Source: Thiopseudomonas sp. (GTDB lineage: Bacteria > Pseudomonadota > Gammaproteobacteria > Pseudomonadales > Pseudomonadaceae). Taken from it: DNA of 64,000 nt. The stretch covers positions 5,357 to 69,356 of the forward strand of contig JALOAC010000013.1 of NCBI GenBank assembly GCA_023228985.1, read 5' to 3'. Of the stretch, positions 44,434 through 52,604 are shown one piece after another. Each line of letters begins with the position of its first letter. Position 1 is the stretch's first letter. A program made the translations under genes and the position numbers. Under the pieces are notes generated by a model, which saw nothing but the letters and a program-made list of their open reading frames with translations, searched no databases and was not told the DNA's origin.

Positions 44434-44870
44434 ATGTATATTGTACTACCCCCTTATTTTTTGCTGCAGCCGCATTTACCATTATTACTGGCTGTACTGC
44501 TGTAAAGGTTCGCCCAGTAAACAATCTGGCAGAAATCTTGCACGTCTGCATCCAAGATAACCCAAAAGTTATGGTCACAGATTTCGTGCCAGTTCTGGAA
44601 GCTGGTTTTGAGCGCCACGGTATTTCAACCGAGCGCGTTTCCAGCGCAATACCTCAGCATTGTGAATACGTGCTCACTTACAGTGCGCGACGCTCTTGGG
44701 ATATGGCTCCCTATCTATCGCAAGCCGAGTTAAGGCTCTCCAGCTCAGGACAGGAAGTAGCTTGGGCGCATTATCACCTACGCAACAAAGGTGGCTTAGC
44801 ACTCAATAAGTGGACCAGCACAGAAAGTAAAATAAGCCCCGTCATTGATGAGCTACTGACAGGCCGCTAA
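44434..44870 (+). pseudogene. Sbal_3080-family lipoprotein gene with a probable frameshift in the signal peptide
   Basis: The mature part is readable from a lipobox (ITGC) through CIQDNPKVMVTDFVPVLEAG, HCEYVLTYSARRSWDMAPYL and LRNKGGLALNKWTSTESK to the stop at 44870, matching lipoproteins called Sbal_3080 family. In that frame no start codon precedes the hydrophobic stretch PLFFAAAAFTIITGC; the frame is closed by a TAA at 44412. The ATG at 44434 is in another frame. Adding one base in the C5 run at 44449-44453 would join the two into a normal signal peptide. It is either a sequencing error, a real frameshift or an unusual start. A TTG at 44538 would give a cytosolic fragment. Confidence 0.6.
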
Positions 44871-44998
44871 ACCCGGCTTATTGTTGTGGGGGGCGAGCGC
44901 TATAAATAAGCTCACCCTCTGAATTTTGAGTAGCTTAAATGAAAGACGGAACGACCAGAGCAGCCACAACCCGCATGCTTACATTTTACCTACGACTG

Positions 44999-45649
44999 TT
45001 ATACGTTTTCTCCTTGCGCTTCGAGGAACCAAAAACCACCACAATTTATCCAAGTTAAAGAATACTTTTTGGCAAGATGAATGTTTATGTCTTTGCCACC
45101 AACTGGCGTCGTAAGCTGAATAGGACCGAATGATGAGCCGTGTGAAATATCATAATCCCAGCATTTCGCCTCTTTGCGAGACGGGTTAACCAGTCTTTCC
45201 ATATCGTTCATTACCAGCGCCACACCCTCTTGCGCAAAACCTTCTGATACGTACTGTTCTAGAAGCTGCAGATCTTCATATACATCCTTCATGAAAATAT
45301 CCGACGCACCGCGCTTACCGCCAGATGCCGCAAACGTACGATAACATTTCATTTCAATCGCTATGCTGTGTTGCTGATTTCCAAACTCACCACGAAAAAG
45401 AAGATCAATTTCACGATTACGACCGTCTAGCCGCACCCCTGTTTCCAGTTCTATTTCAAACTTTTCGTCATCACGGAAAGTTATCAAAGGGAGCATCTGC
45501 TGAAGGACGTACGCATATTGAAGCTGCATCGAGGCTTCTTTGTTTATTGGAATCAACCCGTTCCCCACTTTTCTGGAAAACATAACCCAACCTAGGGAAA
45601 TAGCCGCCCTCATTCGCTCTGGTAAATTTTCTGCTTCGATATTAGACAC
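44999..45649 (-). CDS. PD-(D/E)XK-like protein of unknown function
   Basis: A 216-residue protein. I use a GTG at 45649 because it follows an AAGGA site at suitable spacing; the frame opens further upstream with ATG at 45700. The segment GVRLDGRNREIDLLFRGEFG, then HSIAIEMKCYR, gives the D...ExK core of the PD-(D/E)XK nuclease-like fold. It may be a restriction-like nuclease or a related defence or repair protein. It is in the accessory region between the broken lipoprotein gene and repeats. I do not recognise a specific family. Confidence 0.6.
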   Translation of the reverse strand: MSNIEAENLPERMRAAISLGWVMFSRKVGNGLIPINKEASMQLQYAYVLQQMLPLITFRDDEKFEIELETGVRLDGRNREIDLLFRGEFGNQQHSIAIEMKCYRTFAASGGKRGASDIFMKDVYEDLQLLEQYVSEGFAQEGVALVMNDMERLVNPSRKEAKCWDYDISHGSSFGPIQLTTPVGGKDINIHLAKKYSLTWINCGGFWFLEAQGENV

Positions 45650-46023
45650 GATATTTCCTTTAGGTATAACGCCAACAGTGCAGGCCGTCCAGCCAAGCAT
45701 ACCTTTAGCATTTAGCAGTTGCGCTTAGTCTTGTTAGGGGCTTTATTGTACAGCTATACGATAACTCCATTTATATCTTCGTCATTGGTGGGCATTACGA
45801 CCAATGCTAACGCTGTGCACGAGCATCGGCACCACAGGCGCGAACTGCTTCAATGTATTATACAGGTTCGCTGCCGTTGACGTTATTGAAGAGAACCTTA
45901 TCCCGTTATCACCTCTTGTAGAAGATACTCTGTTGGAGCGCAACTTTTGCGCGATACGATCTATAAAGCAGCACCGCCTCGCTTTTGTGGGGCCCGACTC
46001 GTCGGGGAAGTTTTTTGCTTTTA
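45650..46023. other. Non-coding stretch with REP-like element
   Basis: No gene is supported here. It contains an inverted repeat CATTGGT...ACCAATG (45783-45806), a REP-like copy TTGGAGCGCAACTTTTGCGCGA (in two parts, 45933-45954) matching those at 22931 and 36172, and a GGGCCCGACTCGTCGGGG inverted repeat near 45991. The 45933 copy carries the GGAGC head and the full GCGCAA/TTGCGC stem. Confidence 0.6.
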
Positions 46024-46642
46024 AGTCTGAGTAGATTGTTTGGCTTGGTGCTACGGGCAGATATTGGCTCCCTGACAAGTCAGGTCCCACACGGCAGCGT
46101 GCTTCTTTGCAGTCATGGCGCGAGTGGTTCTAGCTTGCTCAACACCCTGCAGAAATGGCGGTTTTTGGTAGGAGCAGGCCATGCCTGCGACAGCGGTGCG
46201 TCTGGCGGTGCTGTGTTTGCAGGTGTAATCTGCAGTCGGATGCATGGCATCCTCGTACACGCGTAACGGGCATCCCGGTGGCGCTGGAGTTGGCTTGATA
46301 ATCCGCATCGCCCAGAAACATGGCTCCAACAAATTCCTGAGCCTGTAGGTTGGCGGGATCATTACCTACATTTGAGTCTGAGTAGAGTATTTGGCTTGGT
46401 GCTACGGGCAGATATTGGTTCCCTGACAGGTCAGGCCCCACACGGCAGCGTGCTTCTTTGCAGCCATGGCGCGAGTGGTTCTAGCTCACCCAACACTCTG
46501 TAGAAGCAGCAGTTTGGGAGCAGGCCATGCCTGCGACAGCGGTGCGTCAGGTGGTGCTGTGTTTGCAGGCGTAATCTGCAGTCGGATGCATGGCATCCTC
46601 GTACACGCGTAACGGGCTTCCCGGTGGCGCTGGAGTTGGCTT
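46024..46642. repeat. Two direct copies of a ~270-bp repeat (period 351 bp) containing REP-like hairpins
   Basis: Copy A (46024-46296) and copy B (46375-46642) match over their length with scattered changes; both start AGTCTGAGTAG and end GCGCTGGAGTTGGCTT. Each holds CTGACA.GTCAG, the hairpin GGAGCAGGCCATGCCTGCGA (46171-46190 in A), and GATGCATGGCATCC. Between them, 46295-46369 matches 36225-36300. The copies differ by small indels, for example the lost GCGGTTTTTGGTA region in B. No protein is convincingly encoded. Confidence 0.8.
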
Positions 46643-46670
46643 AAAGTGCACGCCGTTCAGAAACCCACAT

Positions 46671-47663
46671 TCAGAAAAACAGGTAAGTGGCGTAGCCTGC
46701 AAGCATCGCCATAGCGAAGATGACCAACACAAAGGCTATTAATAGCTGCAATCTAAACAGTGAACGCAAGAGCACCAGCTCGGTCAGGCTTGCCCCGGCG
46801 CTGCCGATGATTAAGGCGAGCACGGTTCCGGCTCCGACGCCCTTGCTCATCAGTGCTGCCGCTAACGGTATGACTGCTTCTGCGCGCATATACAACGGCA
46901 CACCAATGACTGCGGCAACCGGTATGGCCAAAGGATTGTCCGCACCGGCGTAGTGTTCGAGTAGCTCAGTGGGCATAAAGCCGTAAATCACACTGCCAAT
47001 GGCAATACCCACGAGCAAGTATGGAAGCACCTCAACAAAGTCCAACCATGCTTCCTGCCACACACCGCTGTATTTACCGGCAGTTTGCCCAGCACTGCAT
47101 TGGCTTGGCTGTTCATCGCCCTGCTGATCTGCACCGCAGCAGTTTGTCGTCTTACTGTTTGTTGGAACAACCACCGCCTTGGTGCTGCAGTCATTGCCTG
47201 TTCCACAACCTGAGGGTAGTTGTTCCGCTGAACTATACACATAGCGCTGAAAACCCAATGCTTGCAGCAACCAGCCTGCGCCCAGTGACACTATAAGAGC
47301 GGCAAACACGTAAATCGTGGAAAGGGTCAAACCAAAGGTGGCTATGAGCAAAACAACAATAATGGGATTCAGCAGCGGCGAAGAAAATAAAAACACCATC
47401 ATCGGACCAAATCCGGCACGCGCACGAATCAAGCCTTTCAGCATAGGAATGGTCGAGCAACTGCAAAATGGCGTAATTGCACCCAGTGCTGCCGCTAGGA
47501 AATAACTACTTTTGCGTGCCGAACTCAGCATGGCTTCAACTTTAGCGGGAGGAATATGACGCTGCAGCGCGGCCACTAACAAGCTAATCCCAAGAAATAA
47601 AACCGACAACTCGACCGCAAGAAAAGCGAACATGTAGAGGGTATCTAGCAGTTGTGATGACAT
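46671..47663 (-). CDS. ArsP-type (DUF318) permease
   Basis: A 330-residue membrane protein with about eight hydrophobic segments. The family core ITPFCSCSTIPMLKGL is near residue 65, and GASLTELVLLRSLF is near the end. A cysteine-rich cytoplasmic loop (CGTGNDCSTKAVVVP, NCCGADQQG) sits in the middle. ArsP exports trivalent organoarsenicals; related permeases act on other metals or are uncharacterised. I chose the ATG at 47663 (preceded by GGGG) over an in-frame TTG at 47669. Divergent from an ArsR regulator with two operators between them, so it is probably metal(loid)-regulated. Confidence 0.82.
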   Translation of the reverse strand: MSSQLLDTLYMFAFLAVELSVLFLGISLLVAALQRHIPPAKVEAMLSSARKSSYFLAAALGAITPFCSCSTIPMLKGLIRARAGFGPMMVFLFSSPLLNPIIVVLLIATFGLTLSTIYVFAALIVSLGAGWLLQALGFQRYVYSSAEQLPSGCGTGNDCSTKAVVVPTNSKTTNCCGADQQGDEQPSQCSAGQTAGKYSGVWQEAWLDFVEVLPYLLVGIAIGSVIYGFMPTELLEHYAGADNPLAIPVAAVIGVPLYMRAEAVIPLAAALMSKGVGAGTVLALIIGSAGASLTELVLLRSLFRLQLLIAFVLVIFAMAMLAGYATYLFF

Positions 47664-47678
47664 TACCAACCCCGATGA

Positions 47679-47755
47679 TTCTAGTTTTATCGAAATGTAG
47701 CTAATGGTAGGTTTTAGCTCTTTGTACTGTCAACTATAATTCTAGTATTATAGAA
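47679..47755. promoter_or_regulatory. Two palindromic operators between ArsP and ArsR genes
   Basis: TTCTAGTTTTATCGAA (47679-47694) and TTCTAGTATTATAGAA (47740-47755) share TTCTA...GAA symmetry. The first is 15 bp from the permease start and the second 21 bp from the regulator ATG. Placement and form fit binding sites for the divergent ArsR dimer, one controlling each gene. Confidence 0.65.
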
Positions 47756-47776
47756 ATACACTCAAGGAGAAAGTCC

Positions 47777-48070
47777 ATGCAACATGACAGCGTCGCGGCC
47801 AGCTTGGCCGAGCTAGGTAATAGCCACCGTTTAGCCGCCTTTCGGTTTTTAGTTAAAGCAGGACCTGATGGCGCTTCTGTTGGCGAGATACAAAAAGCAC
47901 TGGATATACCGGGTTCAACGCTTTCCCATCACCTGTCACGCATGGCTAAAGTCGGGCTAATTCGTCAAGAAAAACAGAGCAGAACCATTATTTGCAAGCC
48001 TGACTACGCACACCTAGATGGCTTAATCAGTTTTTTAAAAGAAGAATGCTGTGCGGATGTGCAGCGTTGA
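47777..48070 (+). CDS. ArsR-family transcriptional regulator
   Basis: A 97-residue winged-helix regulator. The recognition helix region is IPGSTLSHHLSRMAKVGLIR, followed by the wing QSRTIICKPD. Near the C-terminus ECCAD has two adjacent cysteines that could sense arsenic or another metal(loid); the usual helix-5 CXC is absent. A strong AAGGAG ribosome site precedes the ATG. It likely represses itself and the divergent permease through the two palindromes. The ligand is inferred from the permease partner. Confidence 0.88.
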   Translation: MQHDSVAASLAELGNSHRLAAFRFLVKAGPDGASVGEIQKALDIPGSTLSHHLSRMAKVGLIRQEKQSRTIICKPDYAHLDGLISFLKEECCADVQR

Positions 48071-48094
48071 AGATTCGCTCAAGACGATATCACG

Positions 48095-48364
48095 CTAAGG
48101 AAAAGGCCCCATACGTACTAACAACGGCGTTCGCCTGTGCCAGCTGGCGTGCAAGGATTCCAATCCAAACAACAAAAACCCCAACCCGCCCAGCAGCTGT
48201 AACCAGCCATCTTCGGGATAATAGGACAGCGCTACAAAACCGATCACAGTGAGCAGCGCTCCCAGTAACAGACCCACGATGCGCATGAGTGTTGAGGCTG
48301 GTTCTTTAAGTTTGGTTGGTTTTTTCAACGATGACACCCCTGTCTTAACCGTCTTTTTCAGCAT
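48095..48364 (-). CDS. Small predicted membrane protein
   Basis: An 89-residue protein using the ATG at 48364; a longer open frame reaches into the groEL terminator. A basic N-terminus (VSSLKKPTKLKEP) precedes two hydrophobic segments (IVGLLLGALLTVIGFVALSY and LLGGLGFLLFGLE) with a short turn, then a short tail. It is 58 bp after groEL on the same strand, with a strong hairpin in the gap, and convergent with the ArsR gene. I do not recognise a family. No clear ribosome site is seen, so the start is uncertain. Confidence 0.5.
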   Translation of the reverse strand: MLKKTVKTGVSSLKKPTKLKEPASTLMRIVGLLLGALLTVIGFVALSYYPEDGWLQLLGGLGFLLFGLESLHASWHRRTPLLVRMGPFP

Positions 48365-48369
48365 ATAAA

Positions 48370-48400
48370 AAAACCGCGCCAGTTGCCTGACGCGGTTTTT
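48370..48400 (-). terminator. Intrinsic terminator of groESL
   Basis: AAACCGCG and CGCGGTTT close a 12-base loop; T-runs occur on both strands (plus-strand A-run 48367-48373, T-run 48396-48400). It lies 23 bases after the groEL stop. Confidence 0.85.
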
Positions 48401-48422
48401 AATACTCAAGCAGCGGGGATGA

Positions 48423-50066
48423 TTACATCATGCCCATGCCACCCATTCCACCCATGCCGCCCATATCAGGCATTGCAGGTGCTGAGTCATCTTTGATTTC
48501 TGCAATCATTGCTTCTGTGGTGATCATCAAGCCAGCAATAGAAGCAGCCGCCTGTAACGCAGAGCGAGTTACTTTAGCTGGGTCAAGAATACCCATAGCG
48601 ATCATGTCGCCATATTCACCCGTTGCAGCGTTATAGCCGTAGTTGCCTTCGCCTTGCTTAACTTTATCAACCACAACGCTTGCTTCGTCACCAGAGTTAG
48701 TAACGATTTGACGCAGTGGCGATTCAACCGCACGGCGTAACAATGCAATACCTACGTTCTGGTCTTCGTTGTCGCCTTTCAGCTCAGAGATAGCCAACAG
48801 CGCACGAATCAGTGCAACACCACCGCCAGGCACCACGCCTTCTTCAACCGCAGCACGGGTTGCGTGCAGGGCATCTTCAACGCGCGCTTTCTTCTCTTTC
48901 ATTTCAACTTCAGTTGCAGCACCGACTTTGATTACTGCAACACCGCCAGCCAACTTGGCCAGACGCTCTTGCAGTTTTTCTTTGTCGTAGTCAGAAGTCG
49001 TGTCATCAATTTGCTTACGGATTTGTGCAACACGCGCATTAATGTCTTCTGCCTGACCCGCACCATCAATAATGGTGGTTTCGTCTTTATTGATCAGCAC
49101 GCGCTTAGCGTTACCTAAGTGCTCCAAAGTAGTGGTGTCTAAGCTCAGGCCTACTTCTTCTGAAATGACTGTACCGCCAGTCAAAATAGCCAGATCTTGC
49201 AACATGGACTTGCGGCGATCGCCGAAACCAGGTGCTTTAACCGCAGCTACTTTAACAATGCCGCGCATGTTGTTTACAACCAAGGTCGCTAAGGCTTCGC
49301 CTTCAACGTCTTCAGCAACAATCAACAGCGGACGGCCTGCTTTAGCAACCGCTTCCAGCACAGGCAGTAGTTCACGGATGTTGGTGATTTTCTTATCAAC
49401 CAGCAACAACAGTGGCTCTTCTAGCTCAGCTACCATGGTGTCAGGCTTGTTAATGAAATATGGCGACAGATAACCGCGGTCAAACTGCATACCTTCCACT
49501 ACGGTCAGTTCGTTTTCTAAACCGGAACCTTCTTCAACAGTGATCACGCCTTCTTTACCGACTTTTTCCATTGCTTCAGCAATGATGTCGCCGATAGAGC
49601 TGTCGGAGTTAGCTGAAATAGTACCCACCTGAGCAATAGCTTTAGAATCAGCACATGGCTTAGCCAGCTCCTTAAGCTGTGCAACAATAGCAGTGGTAGC
49701 CTTGTCGATACCGCGCTTAAGATCCATAGGGTTCATGCCCGCAGCTACTGCTTTCAAGCCTTCGTTAACAATGGCTTGCGCTAATACTGTAGCGGTAGTG
49801 GTACCGTCACCGGCTTCATCGTTCGCTTTAGAAGCGACGTCTTTAACCAGCTGTGCACCCATGTTTTCAAAACGATCTTTAAGTTCGATTTCTTTAGCAA
49901 CAGATACACCGTCTTTAGTGATCATTGGTGCGCCATAGCTGCGCTCCAATACAACATGACGGCCCTTTGGACCTAGGGTTGCTTTTACCGCATCAGCCAG
50001 TACATTTACACCAGCTAGCATTTTTTTACGGCCAGAATCGCCGAATTTTACTTCTTTTGCAGCCAT
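48423..50066 (-). CDS. groEL: Chaperonin GroEL
   Basis: A 547-residue chaperonin, exact family length. The ATP-binding loops GPKGRHVVLERS and GDGTTTATVLAQAI are intact, and the C-terminus ends in the GGM repeats (DMGGMGGMGGMGMM). It forms the double-ring folding chamber with GroES. It follows groES by 46 bp on the same strand and is expected to be heat-shock induced from the promoter near 50570. Confidence 0.99.
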   Translation of the reverse strand: MAAKEVKFGDSGRKKMLAGVNVLADAVKATLGPKGRHVVLERSYGAPMITKDGVSVAKEIELKDRFENMGAQLVKDVASKANDEAGDGTTTATVLAQAIVNEGLKAVAAGMNPMDLKRGIDKATTAIVAQLKELAKPCADSKAIAQVGTISANSDSSIGDIIAEAMEKVGKEGVITVEEGSGLENELTVVEGMQFDRGYLSPYFINKPDTMVAELEEPLLLLVDKKITNIRELLPVLEAVAKAGRPLLIVAEDVEGEALATLVVNNMRGIVKVAAVKAPGFGDRRKSMLQDLAILTGGTVISEEVGLSLDTTTLEHLGNAKRVLINKDETTIIDGAGQAEDINARVAQIRKQIDDTTSDYDKEKLQERLAKLAGGVAVIKVGAATEVEMKEKKARVEDALHATRAAVEEGVVPGGGVALIRALLAISELKGDNEDQNVGIALLRRAVESPLRQIVTNSGDEASVVVDKVKQGEGNYGYNAATGEYGDMIAMGILDPAKVTRSALQAAASIAGLMITTEAMIAEIKDDSAPAMPDMGGMGGMGGMGMM

Positions 50067-50112
50067 GAATAATTACCTCAAATTTATTTCGTTAATGCAT
50101 TGAAAAGATAAA

Positions 50113-50406
50113 TTAACCTTCGACCACGGCGAGGATTTCACTCTCACTCATCACGAGCAGATCTTCACCGCCAACTTTTACGGTGTTGCTGCCGGAATAG
50201 GGTCCAAAAACTACCTTATCACCCACTTTAACAGCCAAAGCACGTACTTCACCGTTATCCAAAACGCGACCCGTGCCTACAGCAACGATTTCACCTTGGT
50301 TAGGTTTTTCAGCAGCAGAACCAGGCAGTACAATGCCGCCAGCGGTTTTAGTTTCTTCTTCACTACGGCGGATTACCACGCGATCATGTAGAGGACGAAG
50401 CTTCAT
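50113..50406 (-). CDS. groES: Co-chaperonin GroES
   Basis: A 97-residue co-chaperonin. The mobile loop EEETKTAGGIVLPGSAAEK that contacts GroEL is present and the roof and C-terminal strands are complete. A ribosome site AGGAGAG precedes the ATG. Its leader (about 140 nt from the proposed sigma-32 promoter) contains two inverted repeats. Confidence 0.98.
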   Translation of the reverse strand: MKLRPLHDRVVIRRSEEETKTAGGIVLPGSAAEKPNQGEIVAVGTGRVLDNGEVRALAVKVGDKVVFGPYSGSNTVKVGGEDLLVMSESEILAVVEG

Positions 50407-50438
50407 TGTCGATCTCTCCTAATGGATTATTAAAATAA

Positions 50439-50455
50439 CCAATGCTCAGCATTGG
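50439..50455 (-). repeat. Palindromic hairpin in the groES leader
   Basis: CCAATGCT-C-AGCATTGG is a perfect 8-bp palindrome 33 bp upstream of the groES start and close to the ribosome site. A second repeat CTAGCT...AGCTAG (50471-50496) lies further up. They might fold in the mRNA or bind a repressor. It is not the CIRCE element. Confidence 0.5.
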
Positions 50456-50555
50456 CAGTTTTAGAAAGCCCTAGCTACTTGGATTTAAGCAGCTAGAACA
50501 TAAAAAATTAAACATTACGTTTTTTGAAATGCACAGCTAGGTTACTGTTTCTGCT

Positions 50556-50583
50556 ATATGGGGGCTGTTGAAAAGCTTTCAAG
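50556..50583 (-). promoter_or_regulatory. Sigma-32 heat-shock promoter of groESL
   Basis: The minus strand reads CTTGAAA (50583-50577), a 13-base spacer and CCCCATAT (50563-50556), near-perfect matches to the CTTGAAA / CCCCATNT consensus. It is about 150 bp upstream of groES and just after the fxsA stop. Confidence 0.85.
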
Positions 50584-50594
50584 GGAGGGAACAC

Positions 50595-51047
50595 TTATTT
50601 TGTTTCATCATCGCGGCGCTGATACTCACCCTCGATGACTGTTGGACGGTCAGGGCGCTCGCTGTGTGGGGTGTGAGGAGGATGAGTAAACTCGCGGGGG
50701 CGATAGTTTTTGTGCATCGCTTTAATTAACCCCTGTTTGGTGAACGGCAGCAGAAAAATAAAGCCAACAGCATCCGTCACCAATCCAGGAATAATCAACA
50801 ACACACCGGCAATCACCCAAAGCACACCCGTCAGCATTTCAGTATCTGGAACCTCGCCGCGCGCCATACGTTCACGCACGGCCCAAGCTGTAGCCACTCC
50901 AGCATATCGAATGCACATACCGCCCAGTATTCCAGTGGCCACTATCCACAGCACCAGAGTGAGCGCACCCACCTCTGAACCAACCTGGATCAGTAGGTAA
51001 ATTTCCACTAGCGGCAATAATAAAAACATCCAAGCAAATATACGCAT
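50595..51047 (-). CDS. fxsA: FxsA family membrane protein
   Basis: A 150-residue inner-membrane protein with four hydrophobic segments. The start MRIFAWMFLLLPLVEIYLLI and the segment GALTLVLWIVATGILGGMCI are typical FxsA, and a charged C-terminal tail (from KNYRPREF) is cytoplasmic. FxsA (suppressor of F exclusion of phage T7 in E. coli) has no firm role. It is upstream of groES on the same strand. Confidence 0.92.
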   Translation of the reverse strand: MRIFAWMFLLLPLVEIYLLIQVGSEVGALTLVLWIVATGILGGMCIRYAGVATAWAVRERMARGEVPDTEMLTGVLWVIAGVLLIIPGLVTDAVGFIFLLPFTKQGLIKAMHKNYRPREFTHPPHTPHSERPDRPTVIEGEYQRRDDETK

Positions 51048-51083
51048 ACAGTTTTGGCAACTCGTTATTTAGTCAAAGAATAC

Positions 51084-52595
51084 TTATTTACGCCGGTCTA
51101 AGCGCCACTGCCAAACAATCAAAATTACCGTTGGCACACCCAGCAAAGCGGTTAAATAAAAGAAATTTTCGTAACCTAGCTTATCAACCATCACCCCAGA
51201 ATACCCGCCTATCAAACGCGGTAGCAACAGCATAATGGAACTCAGTAAAGCGTACTGACTGGCAGAAAACTTTAAATTCGTCAGACTGGATAGATACGCA
51301 ACAAAAGCGGCAGTGGCAAGACCGGCACTAAAATTATCGCACGAAATCGTCACCATCAGCATCGGCATGTGCGCGCCCATATCGGTCAACATGGCGAACA
51401 TTATATTGGTTGCCGCAGACGCAATTCCACCGAGCAAAAGTATCGGCATAATGCCAAAACGCATAATCAATACGCCGCCAGCACCCGCCCCAAATAAGGT
51501 CATAATCAAACCAAAAACCTTACTCACGCTAGCGATTTGCTCTTTGCTAAAACCTTGGTCAATGTAAAAAACATTAGCCATCACGCCCATCACCGTATCA
51601 GACATGCGGTACGTCGCCACCAAACCAAGCAACAGCAGCGCTTGCCAGCGATAACGGGCGATAAAATCATTTACCGGAGTCAATACCGGAGTTAGTCCAC
51701 GCCGACCTATAGGTGACAAACAAAGTACGGTAATAACGCTGTAAAGCAGTGCGCGCAAAAAAGCCCGATCGGTAAAAAACAAATCCGTCAAACTTTGTTG
51801 ACCAGAGAGAAGTAGCTGAAAATTGGTGCTGTAATACTGAGTCGCCATAGCGGGTACGGAAATCAGTAACACAATTAAAACAATGACCGAGCTGAGCTGG
51901 TGCATCAAAGCATATTGTGTTCTAGTGTCATCTGTGCCGATTTCAACCTTAGGTTCGCGCATCCACAGCGTGGTCAGCAAGCCTGGCAACATTAACAAAG
52001 CAAATAACAAATAGGTGCTAGCCCAGGCTGAATGCCTGTATTGCAAACCGCTGGAGCCAAACCATTCAGCAAAATACAACGCCCCTGCCGTCGCCAGCAA
52101 TGCCGCTACTCGATAACCCGTCATGTAGCTTGCAGCCAAAGCGGCTTGCTGTTTATCTTCCGCAATTTCAAGACGATAGGCGTCGATAGAGATATCTTGC
52201 GTGGCAGAAGCAAAAGCCACTAACACGGCCAACGCGATAAGGGTTGCTAAATGCGTTTGCGGGTTACTAAACGCCATCCCTGCCAAACCCAGAGCAACCA
52301 ACAATTGCGACAACACCAGCCAAGAACGGCGGCGTCCTAGAAAGCCCAACAGCGGCAACCGCCACTGATCCAGCAAGGGCGACCAAACCCATTTAAATGC
52401 ATACGCCAAACCAATCAGGCTGGCAAAGCCGATGGTTTCGCGCGCAACACCCGCTTCACGCAACCATACAGACAGTGTAGAGAACACCAGCATGTACGGC
52501 AGTCCTGCAGCAAAACCCAGCAATAACAAGGCTAAAGATGCGGGTGTTGCGTAAGCTTTTAGCGCCTCGCGCCAGCCATTAGCAGAACTTGACAA
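51084..52595 (-). CDS. ampG: AmpG-family muropeptide MFS permease
   Basis: A 503-residue transporter with 12-14 membrane segments. The N-terminal LLLGFAAGLPYMLVFSTLSV and SLIGLAYAFKWVWSPLLDQW are family signatures. AmpG imports anhydro-muropeptides from the periplasm for recycling, and affects beta-lactamase induction where an AmpR system exists (not visible here). It lies between an alkyltransferase-like gene and fxsA. The paralogue AmpP cannot be excluded by eye. Confidence 0.88.
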   Translation of the reverse strand: MSSSANGWREALKAYATPASLALLLLGFAAGLPYMLVFSTLSVWLREAGVARETIGFASLIGLAYAFKWVWSPLLDQWRLPLLGFLGRRRSWLVLSQLLVALGLAGMAFSNPQTHLATLIALAVLVAFASATQDISIDAYRLEIAEDKQQAALAASYMTGYRVAALLATAGALYFAEWFGSSGLQYRHSAWASTYLLFALLMLPGLLTTLWMREPKVEIGTDDTRTQYALMHQLSSVIVLIVLLISVPAMATQYYSTNFQLLLSGQQSLTDLFFTDRAFLRALLYSVITVLCLSPIGRRGLTPVLTPVNDFIARYRWQALLLLGLVATYRMSDTVMGVMANVFYIDQGFSKEQIASVSKVFGLIMTLFGAGAGGVLIMRFGIMPILLLGGIASAATNIMFAMLTDMGAHMPMLMVTISCDNFSAGLATAAFVAYLSSLTNLKFSASQYALLSSIMLLLPRLIGGYSGVMVDKLGYENFFYLTALLGVPTVILIVWQWRLDRRK

Positions 52596-52604
52596 TTTTG
52601 TTTC

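Noticed and set aside
46171..46190. CRISPR array in the repeat region near 46 kb
   Set aside because: There are only two long copies, no regular short repeat/unique spacer alternation and no cas genes.
46051..46441. Open frames of about 100 residues inside the 351-bp repeats
   Set aside because: They arise in duplicated hairpin-rich DNA, differ between the two copies and have no protein-like pattern.
48095..48409. Longer 104-residue version of the small membrane protein after groEL
   Set aside because: The extra N-terminus is translated from the groEL terminator hairpin, so the ATG at 48364 is used instead.
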